Assembly (NCBI RefSeq): GCF_963678635.1
Contig: NC_087066.1
Span: 44,629,624-44,689,623, forward strand
Direction of reading: 5' to 3'
Source: Symsagittifera roscoffensis
Lineage: Eukaryota > Xenacoelomorpha > Acoela > Convolutidae
DNA length: 60,000 nt
Part shown: piece after piece, positions 24,987 to 36,854 of the stretch
Layout: the number at the start of each line of letters is the position of its first letter
How positions within the stretch are numbered: the stretch's first letter is position 1
Notes under the pieces: model-generated
Seen by the model: only the letters and a program-made list of their open reading frames with translations
Databases searched by the model: none
What the model was told of the DNA's origin: nothing
Made by a program: the position numbers and the translations under genes

Positions 24987-27406
24987 TATAGTTTGCCTTG
25001 TTTCCCACAATACACATATAAAAGCACCAATGAACACCAATTGGATATAGCCTGTTCCCATCACTATCATGGACATCTCACTATCACTTCACAAATCCCC
25101 TAGCACTCCCTTTGTAGAATAATCCAAAAGACAGTGGAGTTTGTCAGTTCCGATTACACCAATTAACTAATGCACTGCATGAAAAATAATTCACAACCAT
25201 GGGACTAACACAAACACCAAATAGATTTGTTGCACAAAAAGCTAATTGATTTTCCATTAACCACTACTATCACGCTACAGAGAATTTTCCATTAACCACT
25301 ACAGAGAATTTTTTTTTGTAAAATTAGAATATGTATTTGTAATTACCAGCATGAATAAAAAATATGTTATTATTATTTCTAGAGCACTAAGAGACACAAA
25401 AGCTCACGATTCCAGTTCCAATAAATTTAACCATTTCTCACTCACTTTTCATTTCAAAACACCCAAAGAACGTGACTTGCACTGTTCACACGAAATAATG
25501 TTACGCACTAAACTAACCCAAACATTCATTTTTTACAAATTTATTCAATACCACTACATAACTAACACACCAGCACGAAACCCACAACATTGATTCACTT
25601 TTATTAATTCTAAATATACATCACCGTATTTCCTAAATTTCACCTATTGTATTAAAAACACTAACATGCACAGCATCCTCCGAAATTACGACCCCACAAG
25701 ACAAATGTAAGTATTCTGCCCACTGACCGTCGAATGTTCTTGCCTTACTAATCGTTCCTCATGAGTGCATACAGAATACATTCACAAAAATAAATACAAT
25801 CATAAATTATAACCTCATTGAAAACACATCATATGATTTCTCACTAACTAATGAAGAACTTAATATAATCTGAGCAGTCAAGCTTCTTTGGCCTCTCCTC
25901 CAGACTAAAAATGTCATCCGCATGCTTGCTGAACTCCTGACATCATCACAAATTATTAACACTAAAATCCCAAATGGATTTTTTGCCGACGACAAACCCT
26001 TTTAAGTATAATTTAAAAACTTCACTAACAAATTCAAAAAATACTAACCATTCTTTTCAAAATGTTTCTCTTTTCCATTTCAAAAACAGTATAATTATAC
26101 ATTTTATGTTCCACTACAGTAAATGAAAAAAAAAATTAGCACATTTATCCAAAAAAGGCGAATAAACTGAAAATACTAACCTTTTTACAAGAAGCTTCTC
26201 TTATATTTTTGATTTCTTCAATCGCCCATAAATCACATACTGTCTCCCATCCGTAGAAATTGCCCACGAAGAATTGTTCAAAATAATACTTTTCAAACTT
26301 TCACTGATAACAACTCTAACTTGTTTTAACACAATTCTAACTTTCCTTTAACCCGGTTGGGAAGGAGTTATAATCTAACTAACGCAGACTACTAAAGACA
26401 TGACTAAGAAAGAAAGTCCCACGGTACCCAAACCGGATTAAACCCAGATTAAAACTGGATAAATTATTCTTTTGAAAGCCACATTTAAGTTTCATTGAAA
26501 CCAAATAAAACACAAAAAAGTCGAAGGACAACCCCAAACAAATGATTCTAGTTTTGAGAAAAGGACACAATCAAATCAAAAAAGAAAAAAAACAAGTTTA
26601 AAAATTTCACAAAAAGTTGAACACAAAAAGAGACTCTACAAAAAGAGATCATAAAAGTATAGCCCACTCCTGGCCTCATCAACCAGAAGGACGTCCTGAG
26701 CATGCTCTATAGCCGGCCTAACCCGCCGCTCTACAATCACGCTTTGTGAACCACTTCATATTTTTGACGAGAGTTGCTCTAGGGTGAGCGAGTCTTTGAA
26801 ATGACTAATTTAAAATAAAAACGCTTTTGCGATAATAACTAATAACAAGTCGTAACTAAAAACTTAACTAACAAGATGTAAAGATATAATTCAGTTTATA
26901 CACATTTCTTAAAGCCCCAGGAATGAGCAGCAAAGAAGATAACACTTAGATTACATTCCAACCCTGGAATGGCAAATCTAAATGGTTTGTTGCCGTAAAC
27001 ACGACCCTCGAGGATTTTAAGTATGGATCGAACATCGCAGCAAAGGAAACCCATTGAAACAGCTCAATGGCCATCTCGATATTGATTTCATATACAGCTC
27101 CTAGTCACTTGGCACTTCACGCAGAAAGGTCAAACTTCACCGTGCACCGTAGTCTCGCACTAAACATAACGAAATCAAAAAATCATTGCATCGATCAGAA
27201 GTCTTGACACAATCAGCCAAGACTACCCACGATCAACGAGACCCACTTTGAAACACAAACGAAATGATCGTCTTCCATCTAACACAAACAACTACATCAC
27301 TCCCCTCTTCAAAGAAGTCACTGCTCACAACTTCAGAAGAAAACTACATCACCCGTCCTTCACTAAAAAAAAACAAAAAAAAACTAAAAACTCTCCAAAC
27401 CCCGGA
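24987..27406. other. 3' non-coding part of retroelement or flank, no gene seen
   Basis: AT-rich with no credible frame. It contains a short direct repeat (TTTTCCATTAACCACTAC at about 25250 and 25288), purine-rich tracts at 26570-26660, and an A-rich tract with CTCTCC at 27365-27396 that could be a polypurine tract next to the LTR-like segment. Confidence 0.35.
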
Positions 27407-27672
27407 TGGGTGGAACCAGTTCTAAACAAGTATTTATAATTGTATATAAATATAATTCGATATCTTTATAATATATACTAACCAATAAAATTCCATCTCT
27501 AACAATTGACACTTAATTCTAAGTGCTGAAACCACTTGTAGTTTCAGCACCAGAACAATTTGAATAAATCTTAGACTACAGTTCTACTTGTTCTCCTTCT
27601 GGATAAAACTCCAAGAACTAATACGCAAAAACCAGTATACACCAGATCTATCGAGACTAGGAGATATAAGAG
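27407..27672 (+). repeat. LTR-like segment plus leader piece, right copy
   Basis: About 27420-27590 matches the left LTR-like segment 2431-2595, including the GTGCTGAAAC/GTTTCAGCAC hairpin. Similarity continues past the LTR end into the leader (CTCCTTCTGGATAAAACTCC, then CAAGAACTAATACG) up to GAGATATAAGAGT at 27673, where a MITE is inserted. Because leader follows the LTR, this may be the 5' end of another truncated copy rather than a true 3' LTR. Confidence 0.6.
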
Positions 27673-27877
27673 TACATTACGAGGCCAAACTGTGCATTTT
27701 GTGCATTGTAAGTTGATTCCGCGACAGGACGCTCCCTTTGTTCTTGTTTTGTTCTTTCATTTTCTTTGATCGTTCCGACAAAATTTAAACATGTTTAAAG
27801 ACTTGTCCGTGGAATCCAGTAACTTACAGACACAAAATTTTGCTCTTATACAGTGCAGAGTTTGGCCTCGTAATGTA
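27673..27877. mobile_element. MITE, 201 bp, TA target duplication
   Basis: Terminal inverted repeats CATTACGAGGCCAAACTGTG (left, from 27675) and the complement of CACTCTGC-type sequence ending CCTCGTAATG (right, to 27875), flanked on both sides by TA. Size and TA flanks fit a Tc1/mariner-type non-autonomous element. It has no coding capacity and sits inside retroelement leader sequence. Confidence 0.8.
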
Positions 27878-27960
27878 AGTTTAAGACCGGTATTAGACTA
27901 AGAAATTGCACGAATCTATCCGGCCGAAAATAAGATAACGTGACGAACAGACGGTGTACC

Positions 27961-28890
27961 TTCCCGGGTTGACCTCCATACACCGAAAATGCCTATCATA
28001 CAATTCCATACATCAAGTGTGTGGGAAAATGCTTGTCATACAATTTTCATACAATTTCTAAAAATGGTTGAAAACTGGTATAAACTCATTTCTGTGGCTG
28101 TTTGATTCTAATAAAACAATCTGGTGATAAAAAACTGAGGTTTTCGTTTTTTGAAAAAAATGCTTATCATACAATTCCCATTTATGGAAATTGTATGACT
28201 GGCATTTTTTTGGTGGCGACACAGAAAATTTTTCAAGTAATTTTGAAAATTTAGCCCAAAATTTTTTTTCAACCGCAAATCGATTTTCGTACGCAAACAA
28301 ACATTTTTCGAAAAAAAAATTTTGCATGCAAAATTTAATATTTTGTGTGCATAACGTAGTCCTGGATACGATAAAATTGGCTTTTATTTTCTTTTCACTT
28401 AATTTTTTTTTCAAAAACGCTGAAAATTCCTCTTTCTTTTGTATGGGGTGTTAATGTACGCCTTGATCAATGTCTGATAATTTGAAAATTCAAAAATTTA
28501 ATATAATCATCATTAAAATATTTTGCCAAAAAATAAAAGTTTGTTACTTTTGTTATATCAATTGTGACAGACAGCCTAATTCAGGTCGTTTTCTATGCAT
28601 TGTAAATGCAAGACCGTCCAACCTTTGGTGTTTTGAGTAACCAAGGTCTTTGTCGCTTCAGTTCGGTTGCAACTACAACCGAAAATTTTTCAGAAACTAA
28701 ATTTAGAACGAAAAAATCAAAATTTTTGGTTTATGGGAAAACACCTATCATACAATTTTCATATATGGAAAAATGCTTATCATGGAGTTTTCATACAATT
28801 TTCTGTACGTATGGAATTGTATGAAATTGTATGACAAGAAGTTTCTCATATATGGAAATTGTATGATAAGAAGTTTTGGTCAACCCGGGT
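27961..28890. mobile_element. Foldback-type element with CCCGGGTTGACC ends
   Basis: The left end reads CCCGGGTTGACC and the right end GGTCAACCCGGG. Inside, both arms carry many versions of a short motif (CTTATCATACAATTTCCATA) in direct and inverted order, for example around 27985-28060, 28160-28200 and 28745-28870. No transposase is visible; the frames present are AT-rich chance frames. No clear target duplication was found. Confidence 0.65.
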
Positions 28891-28989
28891 TATCTGAAAT
28901 TACTTTTATGAGTAAAACCAAAAGGTCATAACTCAACAACGCTATTTGAATTTGTTTTATCGATGAATGAGTTTCTGGTAGAAGTTTTG

Positions 28990-29580
28990 TGTCTACGTTA
29001 ACTCTGCTCTGAGACACTGTGCATTAAACAATAGTTTGATAAAAATCATGGTTCATCGGTAGCAAATTCAATTCACACATGCGAAAACAAAATATATAGT
29101 TACCTAGCAAAAACAGACAACCTAGTAAACAACAAGGCCAGTGAGCAGTCATGTTTTTCAATTTCTTTTAATGAGGCAATTTTTGCCCAACAGAAACTAT
29201 CAATTTTATTAAAAAATTTATTTAATTTGTTTTTCAATTTAAAAAATATCTCAAATCACAATTTAGATTGAATAAATGTGCTTCAGAAAAACTTTCAACC
29301 AAGTTCGATTCAAAACCTTTCAAGAACATTTGTTGACTTTTTCAGCCAATTAGATTCTGAAGAGTATGAAATATAGGTTGTCTGCATGCTATTTACACTG
29401 ATAAATGTAATTACTATTGATTCTCCTTAAGAGATAAAATTAAATTTTAACTAACTGTTAATCTGAAGATTATAATAAACTTGTGCCAGGAAAATTGTCT
29501 AGTTTTATTATTTGACAAAGAATCTTAATTGATAGATAATTTAATCTGTTTGAACATTTTTTTTCCATATCAACAGAGCC
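28990..29580. repeat. Diverged segmental repeat (partner 44710-46500)
   Basis: Short matches occur in the same order as in 44710-45110 and 46380-46480: ACGTTAACTCTGC, AATATCTCAAA, GAGTATGAAATA...GTTGTCTGC and GAAAAATTGTCTAGTT. The partner is split by an AT-rich insertion. No gene is seen. Confidence 0.5.
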
Positions 29581-31692
29581 CGGACTACAGTTATTTGAAT
29601 CAACCGATTCCAAAAGAGCTCACACGCAGTTGATTCATTCCTTGACACCTGAAAAGTAAACCCTATGGGATCCTTTTTGGCCATCCAATTCTGACTAACA
29701 TACAGTAAAATTCATCTAAGGTCATAGGCGAAGCTGAGCTTCGTACCACTTAACATGAATCAAAAACAAACAATGGCAAACTAGATGACGAAAAAAGAGC
29801 CGGAAATTAAAAAAAAACACTCATTTAGAGGAACATGTAGTTAAGGTTACCTATTGGCCTTAACCGAGCATTCGAAAAAAAAATCACAGACCGATAAGTA
29901 AGCCGACAATTCTTGAATAGAAGACTGTTGCTTCCAAAATACGAATTGCTAAAAACCTAAGTATGAAGTTTAAAAAAATTTAAGCAAAAAGGCGAAACTG
30001 CGCTTTGCAAGCACAATCCAGAAAACGACCAAAAACAGCTAATAGTGAAAAACGAAATGGCACAAATTAGCCTCAATAGTAAAACCTCTACAATGTGTCT
30101 GATTCGAAACTGAATCTGAAGATTTAGAGTCTCACAGTTTCGTAATTGCCCCACTTGCCATTGACAATTTTAGAACAACAGCCAAGAAATCAGGCAGCTA
30201 TAGATGCTTACCAAACACCAATGTTATGTCACAAAAATTCAGCAAGTACACATGAAACTGGTGACAAGCCCGGCGTTGAACATTGAATAAGTAGCTCAGG
30301 ATTCTCACGTCCTTCCCTCTGCATCACTCTCCCCTGATCGACCCCAAATACTAGCCAAAAGCTTAGCAGAAAAGAGATGCTATGAATTTTCCAATAGTAC
30401 AGATTGTGATTAGAGGAAAGGAGAACTTTTATTTGCCAGTTAGGTTGAAAAAAAACTAGGCTCTCCAACCTCATGCGTGTAAAAAAAAACTATAAAAAAA
30501 ACCAGATTTGTTAATTGCAGCAGCAAGAAAAAAAAAGGAAAAAAAAACAGGCATTTAAATGCAAACATGCTCAAATTCAGTAGAGGCCACTTCCACGAGA
30601 GGCTAAAATTCGACTGATGTCACTTCCGACACAGGCTTCCAAGTTCTTAGCGGTAAAAAAAATGAGTGCCTGAATTTTTTCAAATGTTTTTCACAAGTAT
30701 TTTACACAATTTAAGCAACAGCGTATTTTGCATCTCGAAATTAATTTACATCTCGACAATTCGAGTCTCGATGAGTGTCCCAAATTTTCTCGATGCAATA
30801 TCTAGCCGTTCAGTTTATCTGCGGAAAACCCCAGCAATAAGCTTTATAACTGTGGCACAGTGCTTGCACCTTATGTATATCTCGTTTGAAAACTAGGTCA
30901 TTGCTAATTTCACTCAAGATCTTTGACGACCAGTTTCGCGCATTTAAGGTGGTGCTAACTTCCTCATTCATTCTCATTTATGAAAGATTTAAGTTGATGT
31001 TTATTTTGATTAATGCCATAACTACTATTATGTTATTATATTCTATCAATCAACGTTAAGCTTCATAGATGAAATGAGTCTAGTTTTAAAGTCTTTTCGT
31101 GTGGAATAGTCGGAGGAACCACAAAAATTAAACTTTGCAAAGAAATTTGATACTTGTTCCGAGCAGGTACAAACTAATGATAATGGAATCGATGCTGGCT
31201 GATGTGTTGAGAATGATACTAACACGTGTTAAAAAATATATTTTTTCCCTGCAACTGATGTTCAGCCTACAGCAATGAGTCAGTGATCAATTTTAGGAGC
31301 ATTTGCAGACACCCACAAAAGAGAACGATCTCTAAACAGACTCTGACTTCTAGCATAGCCAGACAGCTCATATCAGGGTTGCTCACCCTGAAAGTTTCGT
31401 GTGCCTTTCAACTTTTCTCGCACTTTCTTCGATAAGCGAAACTTAATGCTATAAGCTTTGAAACTGCTGTTTTCGTTTTTTCACGAACAGCCAAAATCAA
31501 GCTTTAGTTTTAATGCACAGAATTAGTGGAATAAAAGCATAATAGCTCCTCGCACCCACAGAAATATCATTTAAGCGTTGAGCGTTATAATCAATATCTT
31601 CAATGTGCGAATTAATCAACATTTTTTTTATTTTGTCAGTTTTGAAACATTCAGAACATGTCACAAAAAATCTCCCAAATGCACGAAATGTA
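29581..31692. other. No gene recognised
   Basis: AT-rich intergenic sequence. Short frames (for example at 29957-30154 minus and 30666-30896 plus) have no recognisable domains and no coding bias. Simple A-runs occur near 30480-30545. Confidence 0.4.
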
Positions 31693-33676
31693 AAACAAGA
31701 CTGCTCGTATCAGAGCAAATCCCTGAATATTCTGACTGCCTTTTAAAGTCTATGGAGCAAAAGTAACATGAAAAAATTAAATGTAAAAAGAACAAAATTG
31801 AGTTTTGTTTTGTGACAAGCATCTCCCCATACGCCATATAAAACACAAAGGGATAAGTTTTGCTCCTAGTAACAAACCAATTTTGCAAATCGGCTTCCTT
31901 CAATCAATTTGGAACAACTTTTAAGACGGATTAAATCTGCACTGACGCGTTAATAGCGCGAAATATATCGCGCGTTAATTGTCCCAAATTGGCCAAAATG
32001 GCAATATTTATAGCCCTCTAACTTTAAGAAAAAGATCTTAGGTGAATTATATTTTCAAATTTATGCTCAAGTGAACAATACCTTTTGAACGCTGAAAAAT
32101 TCTGTCAAAATCGGCAAGGTAAGAAGTCGAAATTTGTCTGAAAAAAAAATCACCGCGAACACAAATATTCCGTTAATTTCGTTCCGAAAATCGAAGTTCA
32201 TGAAAATGGATGTATTAACTTTCCGTTTTTTACTATGATTTGCTTTCACATCCTTCAGATTCTTCTCGCTTCTAATCCGCCTTTCGGAACGAAAGTAACG
32301 GAGTATTTGTGCTCGGGTGTTTTTTTTTTCTTTGGACATATTTCGAGTTTTTAACTATCCCTTTTTGATGGAATTCTTATAAATTATTCAAAAAGTATTG
32401 TTGTTATGAGCTTAAATTTGAAAAAATATTTCACTTGAGATCCTTTTTCATGAAGTTAAGGGGCTAAAAAACTGCGATTTTGGCCAATTTGGGACAATTA
32501 ACGCGCGATATATTTCGCGCTATTAACGCGCGATATATTTCATGATTTGAAGGCGTGAGCGGAAGTTTTTATCTTTTCGACTTTCCAATAAAACGGAACT
32601 CTTATGGTCTGTGTGGTTTTTTTCATTCAGTGAACTTTCACCGATCGAAATAATTTTTTCAACAAAAATTTTTTTATACCCCATAGAAGATATAGACTTC
32701 CTGAGCTTAAATACAGAAAGATATTTGGCCTCCGACTTTTGTGGTAAAATTCTGGGGCTTTAAAAGTTGCCAAACGTGCCATGTTCTGGACTAAACTATG
32801 CGTGCTCTGAAGAGTTTGGTCATAATGCTGAGAGCGAAACTCGAATTATTTATGCGTGGCAAATAAATTCCCGCACTACAAAATCGTTCCAAAATGAATT
32901 GAAGATAGTTAATTGGTCGTACTAATTGGTGGAATCCCTCGTACGCGAAAAAGCAAAAACGTGAAAATAAAAAACTGTCAATCAGTTTTCAGTAATCTAA
33001 ACTTTGGAAAGAAAGTGTAAAAATCTGAAAGAAAGTAAACATTTCCAAGGACCTAATATTGATATTGGCCGAATATAAAAATGGCAGAAGTATGCAAAAT
33101 TTTCAAAGTGTCACTGACCGCCGCCGAATTGAAACAAATTTTGTGTTTCAAGGGTTTCGTTATGAAAAAAGCAAAATATTGCTTCATTTAATTCTTTTTA
33201 AATGAATGGCAGTTGATTCTTTTTGAGAATTGACTTTACGCTAAATTTTTTTCGGTCCTTCGCCTACTAGTTTTTCGCCCACTCGCTTCTTCGCGCAAGA
33301 GATCAGCCCCCGTATTAATTTCGTACGACTAAAAATATTACAGTTTGATATTGTGCAAAATGTATAGATTTTCATTATTTTATTTTCCCAAAAACTATTC
33401 GATATGAATTAAGGGACAGTCGTAACATTCAGGAATTTGCCCCGATATACGAGCAGTCTTGTTCCGTCTTAAAAATTGTTCCAAATTGGCTGAAGGAAGC
33501 TTATTCGCCAGAATTGATTTGTTACAAGGAACTAATCTATCATTTCGTACTTTATATGGGGTGTACTTTTCGTTTTAATTTATTACATTTAGTTTTTTCA
33601 TGTTAATGTTGCTGCATAGACCTCAAAAAGCAATAGGAAATTTCAGGGCTTCGCCCTGATACGAGCAGTCTTGTTT
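31693..33676. mobile_element. Foldback element with nested ends (AAACAAGACTGCTCGTAT family)
   Basis: The left end AAACAAGACTGCTCGTATCA at 31693 is the inverse of the right end finishing at 33676. The left arm (to about 32200) is mirrored at 32240-32600 (inner part) and 33467-33676 (outer part). A further right-hand terminus of the same family, ending GATATACGAGCAGTCTTGTT, lies at about 33415-33467, so one copy is nested in or abutted to another. The centre near 32215 is the fold point. No transposase gene is present. Confidence 0.7.
32610..32790. repeat. Dispersed repeat shared with 41420-41600
   Basis: Lies inside the interrupted right arm of the foldback element. It shares CGATCGAAATAAT, ATACCCCA-TGAAGATAT-like and AAAATTCTGGG in order with 41420-41600, at moderate divergence. 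Confidence 0.6.
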
Positions 33677-34008
33677 GATCTAATGTTCAAAAGCTTAGAG
33701 CTCAATTCTTTTTCGGAAAATTGCTGGTTCAAAAACTTCTGAATATCGCTGTTGCGATGAAACTCTTTCGAGCACTTCATTGACGGAGCGTACGAATACA
33801 TTTTTGACAGACACTTACTGCCAAAAAACTCCGCTAGACTCTCAAAATAAATAATTTAGAACCACCCGCGCACAATTTTCCGCTACTTTTGTTACAAAAG
33901 TCGGAACAATAAATTCTCCCCCAAAATAATTCGCAGGCATTGAGCGTCATAAATAGATTCTTCAAAAGCTACTAAAATAAGCAAAACATTGTTCACATTG
34001 ATATTTTT

Positions 34009-35239
34009 GAAAACCTTAGAACATTCCATGAAAAATCCCTGAAAAACACGGCAGTGTATATTAAATAGATAAGTTTATACACTTTATCTTTAAAGTTTGT
34101 TGGATTAAAGCTGTCCTAATTTTTCCAATTTTAGATGTTTTTTATTAAAATAAGCAAATTATTTTTATCAACCAAATCATTTTAGGTTTTTGCTAAAAAC
34201 TTTAATTTTAAAATTTTTTGCCAAAATTTCGTATATTGACAGCTCGACTAGTTTTTGAATAGGCAATTTTTGAGCCAAAATTTGCTATTCTCTGTGCTTT
34301 CAGAAAAAATTTTCAGTTCATTTTTCTGCATGAAGAATAACATTATCACTGGCAAACAAAACGGTCCTAACGTTACTGCGAACTAAAGTCAGCTCACTGA
34401 TTTTTTGGGATCCTCAGTAAGGGAACTGAGACTCAAAAAATATGTTTGTGTTCTGATTTTTGCTATCTATTTCGGCAAATATTTCAGAATATTTCAGAAA
34501 AACGAACACATTCCAGTTTTTTAAGAAAAATGGTTCCCCCTTTTAACTTAAAACAACTAACACCATACAATTTCACTCTCTAATTTTTGTTGCGTGAGCA
34601 ATTTCATATCGCTACAATATTTCAGAAAAACGAACACATTCCAGTTTTTTAAGAAAAATGGTTCCCCCTTTTAACTCAAAACAACTAACACCATACAATT
34701 TCACTCTCTAATTTTTGTTTCGTGAGCAATTTCATATCGCTACAATATTTCAGAAAAACGAACACATTCCAGTTTTTTAAGAAAAATGGTTCCCCCTTTT
34801 AACTCAAAACAACTAACACCATACAATTTCACTCTCTAATTTTTGTTGCGTGAGCAATTTCATATCGCTACAATTTAAAACCATTTCTATAATTTAACAC
34901 CGGTTTAATCCAAAATGAAAAGAAAACTCACTTCAAAGGAGACTTCGGTAAAATCAAAAAAACTAAAGGAAAATAAAATTTGACTTTCCAAGCCAAACAT
35001 TTGAGCAAAACTGACCTGGCCAATAATTTCAATGAATCATGCCAAAAAGAATTAAACCGGCCTTGCGAATAATTTCAATAAATCGTTCCAAAACGAAAGA
35101 AATGGCCTTCCCAAAAGTTTCAATGAATCGTTCCAAAATGAACCAAAAACAAGGATTAGTTCATTGAATTTCAGAAGCCCGCAAATAATTAGACTAATAT
35201 GGCCTTATTTTACAGACTTTTTCAGCCGCTATAGAAATT
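34009..35239. repeat. Tandem segmental duplication, left unit (1231 bp)
   Basis: From GAAAACCTTAGAACATTCC to the same word at 35240. Left and right units look identical outside the internal 128-bp array; this unit has three array copies, the right unit six. The size difference of 384 bp equals three 128-bp units. Confidence 0.95.
34485..34873. repeat. 128-bp tandem repeat array, three copies
   Basis: AACGAACACATTCCAG starts at 34501, 34629 and 34757. Each unit ends CGTGAGCAATTTCATATCGC. Two variable sites (AACTT/AACTC and GTTGC/GTTTC) give the order TG, CT, CG. Confidence 0.95.
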
Positions 35240-36854
35240 GAAAACCTTAGAACATTCCATGAAAAATCCCTGAAAAACACGGCAGTGTATATTAAATAGA
35301 TAAGTTTATACACTTTATCTTTAAAGTTTGTTGGATTAAAGCTGTCCTAATTTTTCCAATTTTAGATGTTTTTTATTAAAATAAGCAAATTATTTTTATC
35401 AACCAAATCATTTTAGGTTTTTGCTAAAAACTTTAATTTTAAAATTTTTTGCCAAAATTTCGTATATTGACAGCTCGACTAGTTTTTGAATAGGCAATTT
35501 TTGAGCCAAAATTTGCTATTCTCTGTGCTTTCAGAAAAAATTTTCAGTTCATTTTTCTGCATGAAGAATAACATTATCACTGGCAAACAAAACGGTCCTA
35601 ACGTTACTGCGAACTAAAGTCAGCTCACTGATTTTTTGGGATCCTCAGTAAGGGAACTGAGACTCAAAAAATATGTTTGTGTTCTGATTTTTGCTATCTA
35701 TTTCGGCAAATATTTCAGAATATTTCAGAAAAACGAACACATTCCAGTTTTTTAAGAAAAATGGTTCCCCCTTTTAACTTAAAACAACTAACACCATACA
35801 ATTTCACTCTCTAATTTTTGTTGCGTGAGCAATTTCATATCGCTACAATATTTCAGAAAAACGAACACATTCCAGTTTTTTAAGAAAAATGGTTCCCCCT
35901 TTTAACTCAAAACAACTAACACCATACAATTTCACTCTCTAATTTTTGTTTCGTGAGCAATTTCATATCGCTACAATATTTCAGAAAAACGAACACATTC
36001 CAGTTTTTTAAGAAAAATGGTTCCCCCTTTTAACTCAAAACAACTAACACCATACAATTTCACTCTCTAATTTTTGTTGCGTGAGCAATTTCATATCGCT
36101 ACAATATTTCAGAAAAACGAACACATTCCAGTTTTTTAAGAAAAATGGTTCCCCCTTTTAACTTAAAACAACTAACACCATACAATTTCACTCTCTAATT
36201 TTTGTTTCGTGAGCAATTTCATATCGCTACAATATTTCAGAAAAACGAACACATTCCAGTTTTTTAAGAAAAATGGTTCCCCCTTTTAACTCAAAACAAC
36301 TAACACCATACAATTTCACTCTCTAATTTTTGTTTCGTGAGCAATTTCATATCGCTACAATATTTCAGAAAAACGAACACATTCCAGTTTTTTAAGAAAA
36401 ATGGTTCCCCCTTTTAACTCAAAACAACTAACACCATACAATTTCACTCTCTAATTTTTGTTGCGTGAGCAATTTCATATCGCTACAATTTAAAACCATT
36501 TCTATAATTTAACACCGGTTTAATCCAAAATGAAAAGAAAACTCACTTCAAAGGAGACTTCGGTAAAATCAAAAAAACTAAAGGAAAATAAAATTTGACT
36601 TTCCAAGCCAAACATTTGAGCAAAACTGACCTGGCCAATAATTTCAATGAATCATGCCAAAAAGAATTAAACCGGCCTTGCGAATAATTTCAATAAATCG
36701 TTCCAAAACGAAAGAAATGGCCTTCCCAAAAGTTTCAATGAATCGTTCCAAAATGAACCAAAAACAAGGATTAGTTCATTGAATTTCAGAAGCCCGCAAA
36801 TAATTAGACTAATATGGCCTTATTTTACAGACTTTTTCAGCCGCTATAGAAATT
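35240..36854. repeat. Tandem segmental duplication, right unit (1615 bp)
   Basis: Same start, same flanks and same end (TTTTTCAGCCGCTATAGAAATTG before 36855) as the left unit, with six instead of three internal repeats. No coding sequence. Confidence 0.95.
35716..36488. repeat. 128-bp tandem repeat array, six copies
   Basis: Unit starts at 35732, 35860, 35988, 36116, 36244 and 36372. Variant order is TG, CT, CG, TT, CT, CG, that is, the three-copy pattern of the left array followed by a near repeat of itself. Confidence 0.95.

Larger units (their letters stand above)
5515..27672 (+). mobile_element. Decayed Ty3/gypsy-like LTR retroelement with internal 7.5-kb tandem duplication
   Basis: The order is leader (5515-5984), gag-like region, aspartic protease, reverse transcriptase, RNase H and an integrase H2C2 zinc domain, then two or three further ORFs with hydrophobic N-termini. 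The block from 7485 to 14996 is repeated at 15028-22668. LTR-like sequence is present at 2422-2595 and 27420-27590; if these two belong together, an element of about 25 kb has been enlarged by duplication and by the F-box insertion. An A-rich tract with CTCTCC before 27400 is a possible polypurine tract. No frame is intact. The gypsy assignment rests on gene order and on the RT and RNase H pattern. Confidence 0.75.

Noticed and set aside
28058-28454. Frames inside the foldback element on both strands
   Set aside because: They arise from repeated low-complexity motifs in inverted arms and have no recognisable domain.
34009-36854. Possible CRISPR array in the 128-bp repeats
   Set aside because: Units are contiguous and nearly identical with no variable spacers; the context is eukaryotic.
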